From Malonomonas rubra DSM 5091 (GTDB lineage: Bacteria; Desulfobacterota; Desulfuromonadia; Desulfuromonadales; Geopsychrobacteraceae), in assembly GCF_900142125.1 (NCBI RefSeq), contig NZ_FQZT01000012.1:51965-99273 (forward strand): a stretch of 47,309 bases of DNA, given 5' to 3'. Numbering within the stretch: position 1 is the first letter of the stretch; each line of letters opens with the position of its first letter. The notes under the pieces were generated by a model. The model had not been told where the DNA came from. It was given only the letters and a program-made list of their open reading frames with translations, and did no database searches. A program made the position numbers and the translations under genes. Shown piece after piece: positions 15,427-23,660 of the stretch.

Positions 15427-16682
15427 TGGTGGGTTGGATAACTAAACCCATCGGAGATGTCACCACTATCATCAACGGTGGTACGCCCAAAAGCAAAGTT
15501 GCTGAGTATTGGGATGGCGACGTACTGTGGATCACCCCCAAAGACATGGGCCAGCTCGATAGCAATTATGTATCTGATACCTGCAGGAAGATTTCCGATA
15601 AGGGACTCGCTAAATCATCGGCCAAGTTGATTCCCGCAAACTCAGTAATTTTATCGACTCGTGCGCCGATTGGGCATTTGGTTATCAATACATTGCCGAT
15701 GGCAACGAACCAAGGTTGTCGGGGGCTTGTGCCGTCTGAACTGCTGGATACCAAGTACCTCTTTTACTTCCTGCGCTTGAATGTCGGCCTATTGAATGAC
15801 CTTGGAAGCGGCACGACTTTTAAAGAGCTATCCAAGTCTGCACTGGCCGGTGTTGAAATCCCTCTTCCGTCCCTCCCCGAACAAAAGCGCATAGTCGCTA
15901 TTCTCGATGAAGCCTTTGCGGGAATCGATGCGGCGGTCGCCAATACCGAGAAGAACCTCGCCAATGCCCGAGAGCTGTTTGAAAGCTATCTGAATGCCGT
16001 TTTCACCCAGAAGGGTGATGGGTGGGTGGAGAAGAAGTTCGGCGATGCTGATCTGATTCAGATCATAGATGGTGATCGAGGAGTAAACTACCCAAAGAAA
16101 GCTGACTTCTTGGATGAAGGTTTTTGCCTCTTTCTCAATACAAAAAATGTCAGACCCGACGGGTTTAATTTTGACACCACAATGTTTATCACTGAAGAGA
16201 AAGACAAGGCCCTGCGGAAGGGCAAGCTAAAGCGCCGAGATGTCATCCTTACGACCAGGGGGACTATAGGCAACATTGCTGTTTATGACGACAGCGTTGC
16301 CTATGATGCGATCCGAATCAACTCAGGAATGCTGATTTTTCGCCCTAACGAGAAAGTCATTCAGTCCGAGTATTTGTTTGAGATTTTACGTTCTGGAATT
16401 ATGAAATCTCAAATTGAACGTTTTGTTTCGGGGGCTGCGCAACCTCAACTACCGATCAAAACGCTTGTAAACTTTTCAATTCCGGTTCCAGTGGATTTAG
16501 CGGATCAAGGGCGAATTGTAGCTCGACTAAAAGAGCTATCTGTTGAGACGCAAAGCCTCGAAACCGTCTATCAGCAAAAGCTAGAAGCCCTCGTCGAACT
16601 CAAGCAATCCATCCTACAAAAAGCCTTCGCAGGCGAACTCACCGTCCTGCCCGAAAAAACACTTGAAGAGGCCGTCGCATGA
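15426..16682 (+). CDS. hsdS: Type I restriction-modification specificity subunit
   Basis: 418 residues from the ATG overlapping the hsdM stop. Two target-recognition domains are separated by a conserved helical spacer: TRD1 (~1-150) ends in PLPSLPEQKRIVAILDEAFAGID, the spacer runs to ~195, and TRD2 (~200-350) is followed by a second helix ending KLEALVELKQSILQKAFAGEL. This is the ordinary two-half HsdS layout; each TRD reads one half of a split site. The recognition sequence cannot be deduced. The stop overlaps the hsdR start (ATGA). Confidence 0.94.
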   Translation: MVGWITKPIGDVTTIINGGTPKSKVAEYWDGDVLWITPKDMGQLDSNYVSDTCRKISDKGLAKSSAKLIPANSVILSTRAPIGHLVINTLPMATNQGCRGLVPSELLDTKYLFYFLRLNVGLLNDLGSGTTFKELSKSALAGVEIPLPSLPEQKRIVAILDEAFAGIDAAVANTEKNLANARELFESYLNAVFTQKGDGWVEKKFGDADLIQIIDGDRGVNYPKKADFLDEGFCLFLNTKNVRPDGFNFDTTMFITEEKDKALRKGKLKRRDVILTTRGTIGNIAVYDDSVAYDAIRINSGMLIFRPNEKVIQSEYLFEILRSGIMKSQIERFVSGAAQPQLPIKTLVNFSIPVPVDLADQGRIVARLKELSVETQSLETVYQQKLEALVELKQSILQKAFAGELTVLPEKTLEEAVA

Positions 16683-19090
16683 ACGAAGCCGAAACCCGCG
16701 CCGAACTGATCGATCCCGCCCTGAAAGCTGCAGGCTGGGGCGCTGTCGAGGACAGTCGCATCCGTCGTGAAGTCATCACGCTGGGCAGGCTGCAGGGTGC
16801 GGGTAAACGGTCGAAGCAGGACATCGCCGATTATGTGCTTACCTATCGCGGGCAGAAGTTGGCGGTGATCGAAGCCAAGCGGCGTGATCTGCCCGATACC
16901 GAAGGGGTGGCACAGGCGAAGCGCTACGCTGGGATGCTGCAGACCCGCTTCACCTATTCGACCAACGGCGTCGGCATCTACCAGATCGACATGGAGACCG
17001 GCAAGGAAGGGTATGTAGACCAGTACCCCAGCCCGGATGAACTGTGGGCGATGACCTATGCCGAAGAGAACGAGTGGCGCAACCGCTTTGCCGATGTGCC
17101 GTTTGAGAACAAGAGCGGTCAGTGGCAGGCGCGTTACTATCAGCATAACGCCATCAACAAGGCATTGGAGGCGATTGTCGCGGGTGAAGATCGTATCCTG
17201 CTGACCCTGGCGACCGGCACAGGCAAAACCGCCATCGCCTTCCAGATCGCCTGGAAGCTGTTCCACAGCCGCTGGACGTTGGGCAGGGACGGCAAGCGCC
17301 GGCCACGCATCCTCTTTCTGGCTGACCGCAACATCCTCGCCGATCAGGCTTACAACGCTTTCTCCTCCTTCCCAGAAGATGCCCTTGTGCGCATCGATCC
17401 AGCGATCATCAGACAGCATGGGCGTGTCCCAAAAAACGGCAGCATCTTCTTCACTATCTTCCAGACATTCATGGCCGGCCGCGACGCCGAAGGCAATCCC
17501 GCTCCCAGCTTTGGTGATTATCCGCCCGACTTTTTTGACTTCATCATCATCGACGAGTGTCACCGTGGCGGAGCCAACGACGAAAGCAACTGGCGCAGCA
17601 TCATGGAGTATTTCAAGCCTGCGGTGCAGCTGGGCCTGACCGCCACCCCCAAGCGCAAAGGGAATGCCGATACCTACCGTTACTTCGGTGAGCCGGTCTA
17701 TATCTACTCGCTCAAGGAAGGGATCAACGACGGCTACCTGACCCCGTTCAAGGTGCAGCAGATCGCCACGACGCTGGATGATTACATCTATACCCCGGAT
17801 GACAACGTCATCGAAGGGGAGATCGAGGAAGGCAAGCTCTACGGCGAAGATGACTTCAACAAGATCATCGAGATCAAAGAGCGCGAAGCCTACCGGGTCA
17901 AAATCTTTATGGAGATGATTGACCAGAAGCAGAAGACGCTGGTGTTCTGCGCCACCCAGGATCATGCCGCTGCGGTGCGTGACCTGATTAACCAGATGAA
18001 GACCAGCACCGACCCGAATTACTGCGTACGAGTCACAGCCCGCGACGGAGCCGAAGGGGAACGCTGGCTGCGCACCTTCCAGGACAACGAAAAGACCATC
18101 CCCACCATCCTGACCACCTCTCAGAAACTCTCCACCGGCGTCGATGCCCGCAATATCCGCAACATTGTGCTGATGCGCCCGGTCAACTCGATGATCGAGT
18201 TTAAGCAGATTATTGGACGAGGTACGCGCCTGTTTGACGGTAAGGATTACTTCACCATCTACGACTTCGTGCAAGCGTACAAGCACTTCAGTGATCCGGA
18301 ATGGGATGGCGAGCCGGAAGAGCCTGAAGTTTGTGAGAAGTGCGGTAACGCTCCCTGCTCCTGTGAAAAGCCGGTCTGTGCGCGGTGTGGTGAATGGCCT
18401 TGTGTTTGCGTTTGCGAAAAATGTGGAGTGAAACCGTGCATCTGCCCCTGCCCGGAATGCGGCGAAAAGCCGTGCGTCTGTGAAGGGGGTAAGAAAAAGA
18501 AGGTCAAGGTGACGCTCGCCGACGGTAAAGAGCGCGTCATCCAGCACATGATGGCAACCACCTTCTGGAGTCCCGACGGCACGCCGATGTCGGCAGCGCA
18601 GTTCGTGGAACACCTCTATGGCGAGCTACCGGCTCTGTTCAAGAATGAAGAAGAGCTGCGCACCATCTGGGGCGATCCGGTTACACGAAAGACCCTGCTC
18701 GACGGCTTGGCGGAGAAAGGTTTCGGGGCTGAGCAACTGGCCGAAGCCAAGCTGATGATCAACGCCATGCACAGTGATGTCTTCGACGTCCTAGCCTACA
18801 TCGCCTTCACCTTACCGCCGATCAGCCGTGAAGAACGAGTAGAGGCACACAAAAACGAGATCTACACCAAGTACGAAGAGAAACAGCAGGCGTTCCTGGA
18901 GTTCGTGCTTGGCGAGTATGTCAGAGTTGGGGTCGGTGAGCTGGAGATAGCCAAGCTTGCAGGACTACTTGAATTGAAGTACGGCAATGTCAATGATGCC
19001 GCTGCGCAGCTTGGTGGTATCCCGCAGATCCGGGAGACGTTTGTTGGGTTTCAGCGGCACTTGTATGCGAGGTCGGCTGATATTGAGTGA
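16679..19090 (+). CDS. hsdR: Type I restriction endonuclease subunit with cysteine-repeat insert
   Basis: 803 residues. The N-terminal nuclease domain has the PD-(D/E)xK signature ADYVL...LAVIEAKRRD. The SF2 motor has Walker A LATGTGKT (Lys183), DECH (Asp292), LTATPKR and the C-terminal motif IIGRGTRL. Directly after the motor, residues 552-601 hold four consecutive copies of CxxCGxxPCxC (16 Cys), then a Lys-rich stretch and the helical C-terminal domain that should bind HsdM. The Cys block is not part of the usual EcoR124-type subunit as I know it and may bind zinc. With HsdM and HsdS it cuts unmodified DNA after translocation. Confidence 0.94.
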   Translation: MNEAETRAELIDPALKAAGWGAVEDSRIRREVITLGRLQGAGKRSKQDIADYVLTYRGQKLAVIEAKRRDLPDTEGVAQAKRYAGMLQTRFTYSTNGVGIYQIDMETGKEGYVDQYPSPDELWAMTYAEENEWRNRFADVPFENKSGQWQARYYQHNAINKALEAIVAGEDRILLTLATGTGKTAIAFQIAWKLFHSRWTLGRDGKRRPRILFLADRNILADQAYNAFSSFPEDALVRIDPAIIRQHGRVPKNGSIFFTIFQTFMAGRDAEGNPAPSFGDYPPDFFDFIIIDECHRGGANDESNWRSIMEYFKPAVQLGLTATPKRKGNADTYRYFGEPVYIYSLKEGINDGYLTPFKVQQIATTLDDYIYTPDDNVIEGEIEEGKLYGEDDFNKIIEIKEREAYRVKIFMEMIDQKQKTLVFCATQDHAAAVRDLINQMKTSTDPNYCVRVTARDGAEGERWLRTFQDNEKTIPTILTTSQKLSTGVDARNIRNIVLMRPVNSMIEFKQIIGRGTRLFDGKDYFTIYDFVQAYKHFSDPEWDGEPEEPEVCEKCGNAPCSCEKPVCARCGEWPCVCVCEKCGVKPCICPCPECGEKPCVCEGGKKKKVKVTLADGKERVIQHMMATTFWSPDGTPMSAAQFVEHLYGELPALFKNEEELRTIWGDPVTRKTLLDGLAEKGFGAEQLAEAKLMINAMHSDVFDVLAYIAFTLPPISREERVEAHKNEIYTKYEEKQQAFLEFVLGEYVRVGVGELEIAKLAGLLELKYGNVNDAAAQLGGIPQIRETFVGFQRHLYARSADIE
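18332..18481 (+). repeat. Four CxxCGxxPCxC repeats within hsdR
   Basis: In-frame degenerate tandem repeat of about 36-39 bases coding CEKCGNAPCSC, CARCGEWPCVC, CEKCGVKPCIC and CPECGEKPCVC. Conserved spacing of 16 Cys suggests metal binding. Confidence 0.85.
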
Positions 19091-19112
19091 AACAATTACA
19101 GGGGGGGGATAA

Positions 19113-19883
19113 ATGAAATATGTTGTAATCCTATGGGTTCTTTTTGCCTATACATCGTCAGCTTGGTGCGGGGAAATAACTCTCGCCGACAAACTATTTT
19201 ATAACGACCAATATAGGAGTGCCGCTGAAGAATACACCAGTGCCCTGAATGGGCAGAGCGTTCCAACTGGCAACCTCGAGGAAACTTTATTTAGGCTGGG
19301 GCTCTCATATTTCATGACAGGAGATCAGATCAAAGCTGCGCAGGTTTGGAGTCTGGGAAGAGAGAAAAATCCTGCCTTTTTCAAAGGGCGTATTTTTAGA
19401 GTTCCTGCAGCAAGCATGAACCCGACGTTAATTGTTGGCGATCAAATCATTATTGATAATCAGTATTATAGAAACAAGCCCATATCGCGGGGTGATGTTG
19501 TCGTTTTTTTAATGCCAGACGATGCAAAAAACAGGCTTTTTATTAAGCGGGTGATGGGACTCCCAGGCGAAAAAATCGCCATAAAAGACAAAGCTCTCTA
19601 TATCGATGGCAATAAGGTGTTCGATAAATATGCTTCCCACTTCGATGAAGAAAAACTCAGCGCTGAAAAAGCCCCAAGAGATCAAATGAAGGAGCTGGTG
19701 ATTCCCGCCAATAGCTACTTCCTCCTTGGCGACAATAGAGACTATAGCTTCGACAGCAGATTTTTCGGCCCCGTGACTGAGAAGATGATTATTGGTCGTG
19801 CGCTTATTGTTTATGCTTCTTTGCCAAATGAAACGAGCATGGCGGGTGCTCGGAAAGAGAGAACTGGCTCAGTAATCAGATAA
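19113..19883 (+). CDS. Signal peptidase I-like serine protease with N-terminal TPR
   Basis: 256 residues, 22 bases after hsdR, with a long G-run as ribosome site. Residues 1-17 form a signal peptide, ~22-90 look like two TPR-type helical repeats (NDQYRSAAEEYTSALNG, LFRLGLSYFMTGDQIKAAQVW), and 93-235 are a complete S26 signal peptidase domain: catalytic Ser101 (PAASMNPTL), box RGDVVVF, catalytic Lys145 (FIKRVMGLPGE) and box GDNRDYSFDSRFFGP. Normal LepB is held by transmembrane segments at its N-terminus; here they are replaced by a probably cleaved signal and TPRs, giving a soluble or loosely attached periplasmic protease. It may process a secreted substrate of the element or act in defence or signalling; unknown. 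Confidence 0.85.
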   Translation: MKYVVILWVLFAYTSSAWCGEITLADKLFYNDQYRSAAEEYTSALNGQSVPTGNLEETLFRLGLSYFMTGDQIKAAQVWSLGREKNPAFFKGRIFRVPAASMNPTLIVGDQIIIDNQYYRNKPISRGDVVVFLMPDDAKNRLFIKRVMGLPGEKIAIKDKALYIDGNKVFDKYASHFDEEKLSAEKAPRDQMKELVIPANSYFLLGDNRDYSFDSRFFGPVTEKMIIGRALIVYASLPNETSMAGARKERTGSVIR

Positions 19884-19933
19884 TCTCTGACAGGTAAGAT
19901 CCGCTATTGTCAATCCTTATTCAAAATCGAGCG

Positions 19934-19950
19934 TTTACCTATTAGGTAAA
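19934..19950 (+). promoter_or_regulatory. Palindromic operator at the higBA start
   Basis: Perfect 8+1+8 palindrome TTTACCTA-T-TAGGTAAA, ending two bases before the toxin ATG and covering its weak ribosome site. This is typical autoregulation by the antitoxin. Confidence 0.7.
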
Positions 19951-19952
19951 TA

Positions 19953-20303
19953 ATGATACGATGGTGCCATCAGTTGGAAATCTACTTTAAAAACAAGAAA
20001 ACTCGTGAACTTTGCGAGAAAAGTTCTGTTGCTAAGCAAAAACTAGGGAAGGCCTGTGCTCGTAAGCTTAGAACTCGCATGGACGACCTTGAGGCGGCAG
20101 AGAATGTTACAGACCTTGTCGCAGGCAATCCTCACCCACTAAAAGGTGATCGAGCCGGACAGTTTGCTGTTAGCCTTGCGGGGGGAGTACGGCTTGTATT
20201 TTCTCCAAAGAACGACCCTTGCCCTCAGCATGGTGACGGCTCGATTGATTGGTCGAAGGTAACCATTATTTGCATTGAATACACCGGAGACTATCATGAC
20301 TAA
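19953..20303 (+). CDS. higB: HigB/RelE-type toxin
   Basis: 116 residues from ATG at 19953. From residue ~9 it matches the HigB family: LEIYFKNKKTRELCEKSSVAKQKLGKACARKLRTRMDDLEAAENV, then NPHPLKGDRAGQFAVSLAGGVRLVFSP and a final TIICIEYTGDYHD. RelE-fold toxins of this type cut mRNA on the ribosome. A TTG eight codons in would give the more usual family length, so the start is uncertain. It overlaps the antitoxin gene by eight bases, toxin first, as in higBA loci. Confidence 0.9.
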   Translation: MIRWCHQLEIYFKNKKTRELCEKSSVAKQKLGKACARKLRTRMDDLEAAENVTDLVAGNPHPLKGDRAGQFAVSLAGGVRLVFSPKNDPCPQHGDGSIDWSKVTIICIEYTGDYHD

Positions 20304-21402
20304 ACTAAGTTCACCGTTTACCCCTGACTGGGTTTCCCCCCCAGGTGACACAATTCTTGACATTATCGAGGAACGTGGCTGGGCACAAAAAGAATTAGCA
20401 ACTCGTCTTGGATACAGCACCAAGCATGTCAATCAACTTATCAAAGGAAAAGTACCGCTTACGGAAGATGCCGCTATTAGACTAGAGCGTGTCCTAGGAA
20501 GTTCAGTTGGCTTCTGGCTTGCGCGTGAAGCCAAATATCGTGAACGTTGCGCTCGGCTTGAAGCTGCCGAAAGAGATGCCAAGTGGGCAGCATGGCTGGA
20601 TGAATTACCTGTAAAGGAGTTGATGGCTGCCGGCGTAATAACTAAAAAGCGCATTGTTAAAAAATCAAAACCTGAACTGGTTGAACAGTGTTTGCGTTTC
20701 TTTGGTGTTGCTTCACCCGATGAATGGCGTAGCCATTACGGAGAAATGCAGTGCTCTTTCCGCCGTAGCCGTGCAGATCAAAGCGATATTGGGTCTATTT
20801 CTTCATGGTTGCGCATGGGGGAACAGCATGCAGAGAAATTAGACGGCCCCAAGTACGATCGCCCTCAATTTACTGCAGCGTTAGAAGAGATAAGAAAGCT
20901 GACCATCTTCCCACCGGAAAAGTTTGAACCCCTACTTCGTGATCATTTTAGACAAGCAGGTGTAGCCTTCGTTCTGGCCCCGGCAATCCCTAGGGCACAT
21001 GTAAGCGGAGTTGCACGCTGGCTAAGTCCGCACAGGCCACTTATTCAACTCTCCCTGTATGGCAAAACTAACGATAAGTTTTGGTTCTCACTATTCCACG
21101 AAGCAGCCCATATTTTACTTCATGCTAATGATAAGAAGTCCGTATACCTAGATGATCCAAACAAAGCTCAAATCGACAGCCCAGAAGAACATGAAGCCAA
21201 TGAGTGGGCAGCAAACTTCTTAATTCCTCCAGAAAACAATACACACCTCCTTGGCCTCAGGAGCAAGGCGGCAGTGTGCTGTCTGGCAGAAAAAATTGGC
21301 ATCCACCCTGGAATTATCGTGGGCCGTTTACAGCATGACGAACTTATCCAACCATCATGGATGAATGACTTAAAGGTGAGTTTTCGTTTCGAGGAGAAAT
21401 AG
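20296..21402 (+). CDS. higA: HigA-type antitoxin fused to ImmA/IrrE-like zinc peptidase
   Basis: 368 residues from ATG at 20296 (GGAG upstream). Residues ~15-85 form an XRE helix-turn-helix of HigA type (GDTILDIIEERGWAQKELATRLGYSTKHVNQLIKGK). The C-terminal half is an ImmA/IrrE metallopeptidase with FSLFHEAAHILLH (HExxH) and a downstream glutamate region HEANEWAANFLIPP. The HTH part should bind the palindrome at 19934 and neutralise HigB. The peptidase half may control antitoxin stability or react to damage, as ImmA does to repressors. It is the last gene before the right end of the element. Confidence 0.9.
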   Translation: MTKLSSPFTPDWVSPPGDTILDIIEERGWAQKELATRLGYSTKHVNQLIKGKVPLTEDAAIRLERVLGSSVGFWLAREAKYRERCARLEAAERDAKWAAWLDELPVKELMAAGVITKKRIVKKSKPELVEQCLRFFGVASPDEWRSHYGEMQCSFRRSRADQSDIGSISSWLRMGEQHAEKLDGPKYDRPQFTAALEEIRKLTIFPPEKFEPLLRDHFRQAGVAFVLAPAIPRAHVSGVARWLSPHRPLIQLSLYGKTNDKFWFSLFHEAAHILLHANDKKSVYLDDPNKAQIDSPEEHEANEWAANFLIPPENNTHLLGLRSKAAVCCLAEKIGIHPGIIVGRLQHDELIQPSWMNDLKVSFRFEEK

Positions 21403-21415
21403 AGGATCTCTGCTT

Positions 21416-21454
21416 AGTGTAATTTCTGTGTAATCATGCCGAGAAAATTACACA
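21416..21454 (+). promoter_or_regulatory. Right integrase arm-type sites
   Basis: AGTGTAAT (21416-21423) and TGTGTAAT (21427-21434), 11 bp apart as on the left, then an inverted copy ATTACACA (21447-21454). Flanking bases also resemble the left end (GCCGAGAAAA versus GGCAGAAAA). Confidence 0.6.
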
Positions 21455-21562
21455 AAGCCCGAGACATCGGCAGAACAAAGCTCGCACAAGGAAAAGATAT
21501 TTATCAATAAGAACAAGTCCTTGAGAACAAACAGGCACTAGATAGAAACTCTTTAACAAATC

Positions 21563-21608
21563 CTGAAAATCCTCGTGTCGGCAGTTCGATTCTGTCTCTG
21601 GGCACCAG
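21563..21608 (+). repeat. attR: 46-bp repeat of the tRNA-Phe 3' half
   Basis: Perfect copy of 6797-6842, here without the 5' half of a tRNA. It marks the right end of the element. Nothing else is seen between the higA stop (21402) and the hipA stop (21733) apart from arm sites, this repeat and a hairpin. Confidence 0.95.
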
Positions 21609-21615
21609 TAAAATT

Positions 21616-21648
21616 AAGGGGTTATGCCATACGGTGTAACCCCTTTTT
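21616..21648 (+). terminator. Terminator following attR
   Basis: AAGGGGTTA pairs with TAACCCCTT, then a T-run. It mirrors, without matching exactly, the terminator after the intact tRNA-Phe, so it may be the original host tRNA terminator. Confidence 0.75.
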
Positions 21649-21732
21649 GCTTCTATGTAACCTTTCGTGTAACCCTTAAAACTCACTTCCTCAATCCCAA
21701 CTTGGCTGCTATAGCTTTTATCTCCTATAGCC

Positions 21733-23064
21733 TTATCCCTCTTTCAAAGGGTCTGTTCGGATCAATTTATCACGTGCCGTTTTCATGCCGTCAAAAATTG
21801 GACCAGCAACGGCATCAGGGAATGAACCGGGGAGTTGTGAGCTGACTTCAGCGACGACTTGATCCAGGCGGCCAAGGGTTTCGGTGATGATCTTCTCCAT
21901 TTCGCCTGTCGGGAAGCGGCATGCTTTTGCCGTGGAGAGCCAGTGGCGATAGAGCATCATGTGCCATTCGTCATGCCGGTTCTTGCCCATCAGCGCCATC
22001 GCCATTCTCAATCGGCGTTGCTCGAGCTGTTTTTTTGCGACCAGGGGGAAGGCGGAAATCACATCGTAGAGTGGGGTCAGTTTGAAGTCTCCGCCCGGAA
22101 GGAGATAAATACTAAAGTTTTTAGCGTGACCGTCAATGGCGCACAGCAGCCAGAAGACCAGATTAGCAGTCATGAACAGGCGCCGATCGCTCAAACTGTC
22201 TGTGGAACCGAGCAGTAATTCCATGATCGGTGAAAAGCCGGGGCCGCCATCGCTTTCATATTTGAGAACTGGCGGAACGTTCAGCGCTTGACACATGTCT
22301 TCCTGCGGCAGACGGATCAACCATGATCTGTCTTTAGCCCAGCGCCGATCGAAGCGCTCGACAACCAAAGCTTTTGTCTCTTCAAATGTGTGCATTTCTG
22401 CTTTGGCAACGGGAAGGCCGAAAGCCTTGAGGATGGCATGGCAAAGCCATTCGTTTTCTACGCTGTCGGAGAGATCCATGCCGCTATGTTCGATATGGCC
22501 GATCGGGAGTTTGAAAATATGACTGGTCGGCGTGCTGCTCAGCGGCAGATGCCACTGGTTGTCAATTTTGAGCAGGGCGGTTTTCTCTTGAGCCCCGGCG
22601 ACCGAAATTCGGAAGTTCTTATCTTCGTGCATTCCCAGGGGCATTGTTCGATAATTTTTCAGAATTGCTGCGATATCCGCGTCCTTTAATGGTTCTGCCT
22701 CTATTTGCTGGACATCGACCTGTTGGTCTTCAGGCATAAGCTGCAGTGCTCCGACGCAGTCCCGACCGACATGCCACAAAAGGTCAAAACCGTTATTTGA
22801 GGCGGTTCCGAAGCGTCGCTGAATTCGGTTTCTGATCGGTTGGCTATCCGGCAGCAGATTGTCGAAATAGTTTTCGACTCTATCATCTGCGTAGACCTGT
22901 TCGGCCAAAGGCATCGAGAGCGACAGCGGACGCCCTGAGCTGCTTTCGAGCCATGACTTGTCATAGCTGAACTCCAGCCTGCCGTTAGCCGTGCGAGTCA
23001 GGGTGCCAACCTTTTCCCCGTTCATGTAGGCGAATAGTTCTGTTCTTAGGCGTTTGCGGCCCAT
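21733..23064 (-). CDS. hipA: HipA-family serine/threonine kinase toxin
   Basis: 443 residues, close to E. coli HipA in length and sequence. The N-terminal domain (ENYFDNLLPDSQPIRNRI) and the kinase domain are intact: FRISVAGAQEKTALL with the autophosphorylated Ser (Ser154 here), VERFDRRW, catalytic Asp311 in the DGHAKNFS loop and metal-binding Asp334 (LTPLYDVISAFP). In E. coli HipA phosphorylates glutamyl-tRNA synthetase and drives persistence. Its ATG abuts the hipB stop codon, with AAGGAG inside the end of hipB. It lies just outside the right repeat of the element. Confidence 0.95.
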   Translation of the reverse strand: MGRKRLRTELFAYMNGEKVGTLTRTANGRLEFSYDKSWLESSSGRPLSLSMPLAEQVYADDRVENYFDNLLPDSQPIRNRIQRRFGTASNNGFDLLWHVGRDCVGALQLMPEDQQVDVQQIEAEPLKDADIAAILKNYRTMPLGMHEDKNFRISVAGAQEKTALLKIDNQWHLPLSSTPTSHIFKLPIGHIEHSGMDLSDSVENEWLCHAILKAFGLPVAKAEMHTFEETKALVVERFDRRWAKDRSWLIRLPQEDMCQALNVPPVLKYESDGGPGFSPIMELLLGSTDSLSDRRLFMTANLVFWLLCAIDGHAKNFSIYLLPGGDFKLTPLYDVISAFPLVAKKQLEQRRLRMAMALMGKNRHDEWHMMLYRHWLSTAKACRFPTGEMEKIITETLGRLDQVVAEVSSQLPGSFPDAVAGPIFDGMKTARDKLIRTDPLKEG

Positions 23065-23316
23065 TTACCAGTTATCTCCTTCGATATTGTCCTCAACCCT
23101 GTTCCGAGGTTGTATTGCCATTTCCAGCTCCAGAGCAGCCAGCAGTCGAAACAGGGTGTCGAGTTGTGTTCCGCCACTGCCCTGTTCGACCTTCGATACA
23201 GTGGACTGGTCTATGCCAACCAATTTCCCTGCTGCCGTTTGGTTTAAGCCTTTTTGCTTACGTACTTCCCTTAGGGCTGCCCCTAGGCTCTCAGGAGAGA
23301 TGATTTTGCGAAACAT
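23065..23316 (-). CDS. hipB: HipB-family antitoxin / repressor
   Basis: 83 residues from the ATG at 23316, preceded by GGAGG; upstream in-frame starts lack ribosome sites. The XRE helix-turn-helix (ALREVRKQKGLNQTAAGKLVGIDQSTVSKVEQG) is followed by the C-terminal strand region ALELEMAIQPRN. HipB binds HipA and represses the operon. Upstream 23317-23610 is AT-rich with a minus-strand TTGACA at 23426-23421 but no convincing -10 partner; I see no gene there. Confidence 0.9.
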   Translation of the reverse strand: MFRKIISPESLGAALREVRKQKGLNQTAAGKLVGIDQSTVSKVEQGSGGTQLDTLFRLLAALELEMAIQPRNRVEDNIEGDNW

Positions 23317-23610
23317 TGGGCCTCCGATTACTGCCAGAGATATAGCCATCAAGCCATAAAAACACAATATGACCTAAGGGCAATATTTTTATTTTATAGC
23401 TTAGTGACTATAGAGTATATTGTCAATTGGTGGTATGCTAAGTTTTTAGTTGGCATTTGATTCTCTTGATGCTAAGCCCGCCTATTGACACGTTGATATT
23501 ACTCAAAACTTTATTTGTAAAACGTATGATGCTTCAACTAGTAGATATTGAAAATAGGGGCGGTACTAGAAATACTGAACCTGTCCACCAACAAAAAGCA
23601 TGGACAAACA

Positions 23611-23640
23611 AAAAAGGGTGGCCCAACGGACCACCCTTTC
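23611..23640 (-). terminator. Transketolase terminator
   Basis: AAAGGGTGG/CCACCCTTT stem followed by a T-run on the minus strand, 20 bases after the tkt stop. Confidence 0.85.
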
Positions 23641-23660
23641 GATATTTATAGAAACCTCAG

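Noticed and set aside
18332-18481. Regular repeats in hsdR considered as a CRISPR-like array
   Set aside because: The repeats are in-frame, degenerate at DNA level and code for a regular Cys pattern; there are no spacers.
16571-18613. 680-codon minus-strand frame opposite hsdR
   Set aside because: Mirror frame of a GC-rich real gene with intact HsdR motifs; the translation looks like reversed coding bias.
23457-23651. 64-codon plus-strand frame between hipB and tkt
   Set aside because: No ribosome site, and it runs through the tkt terminator hairpin; composition is not protein-like.
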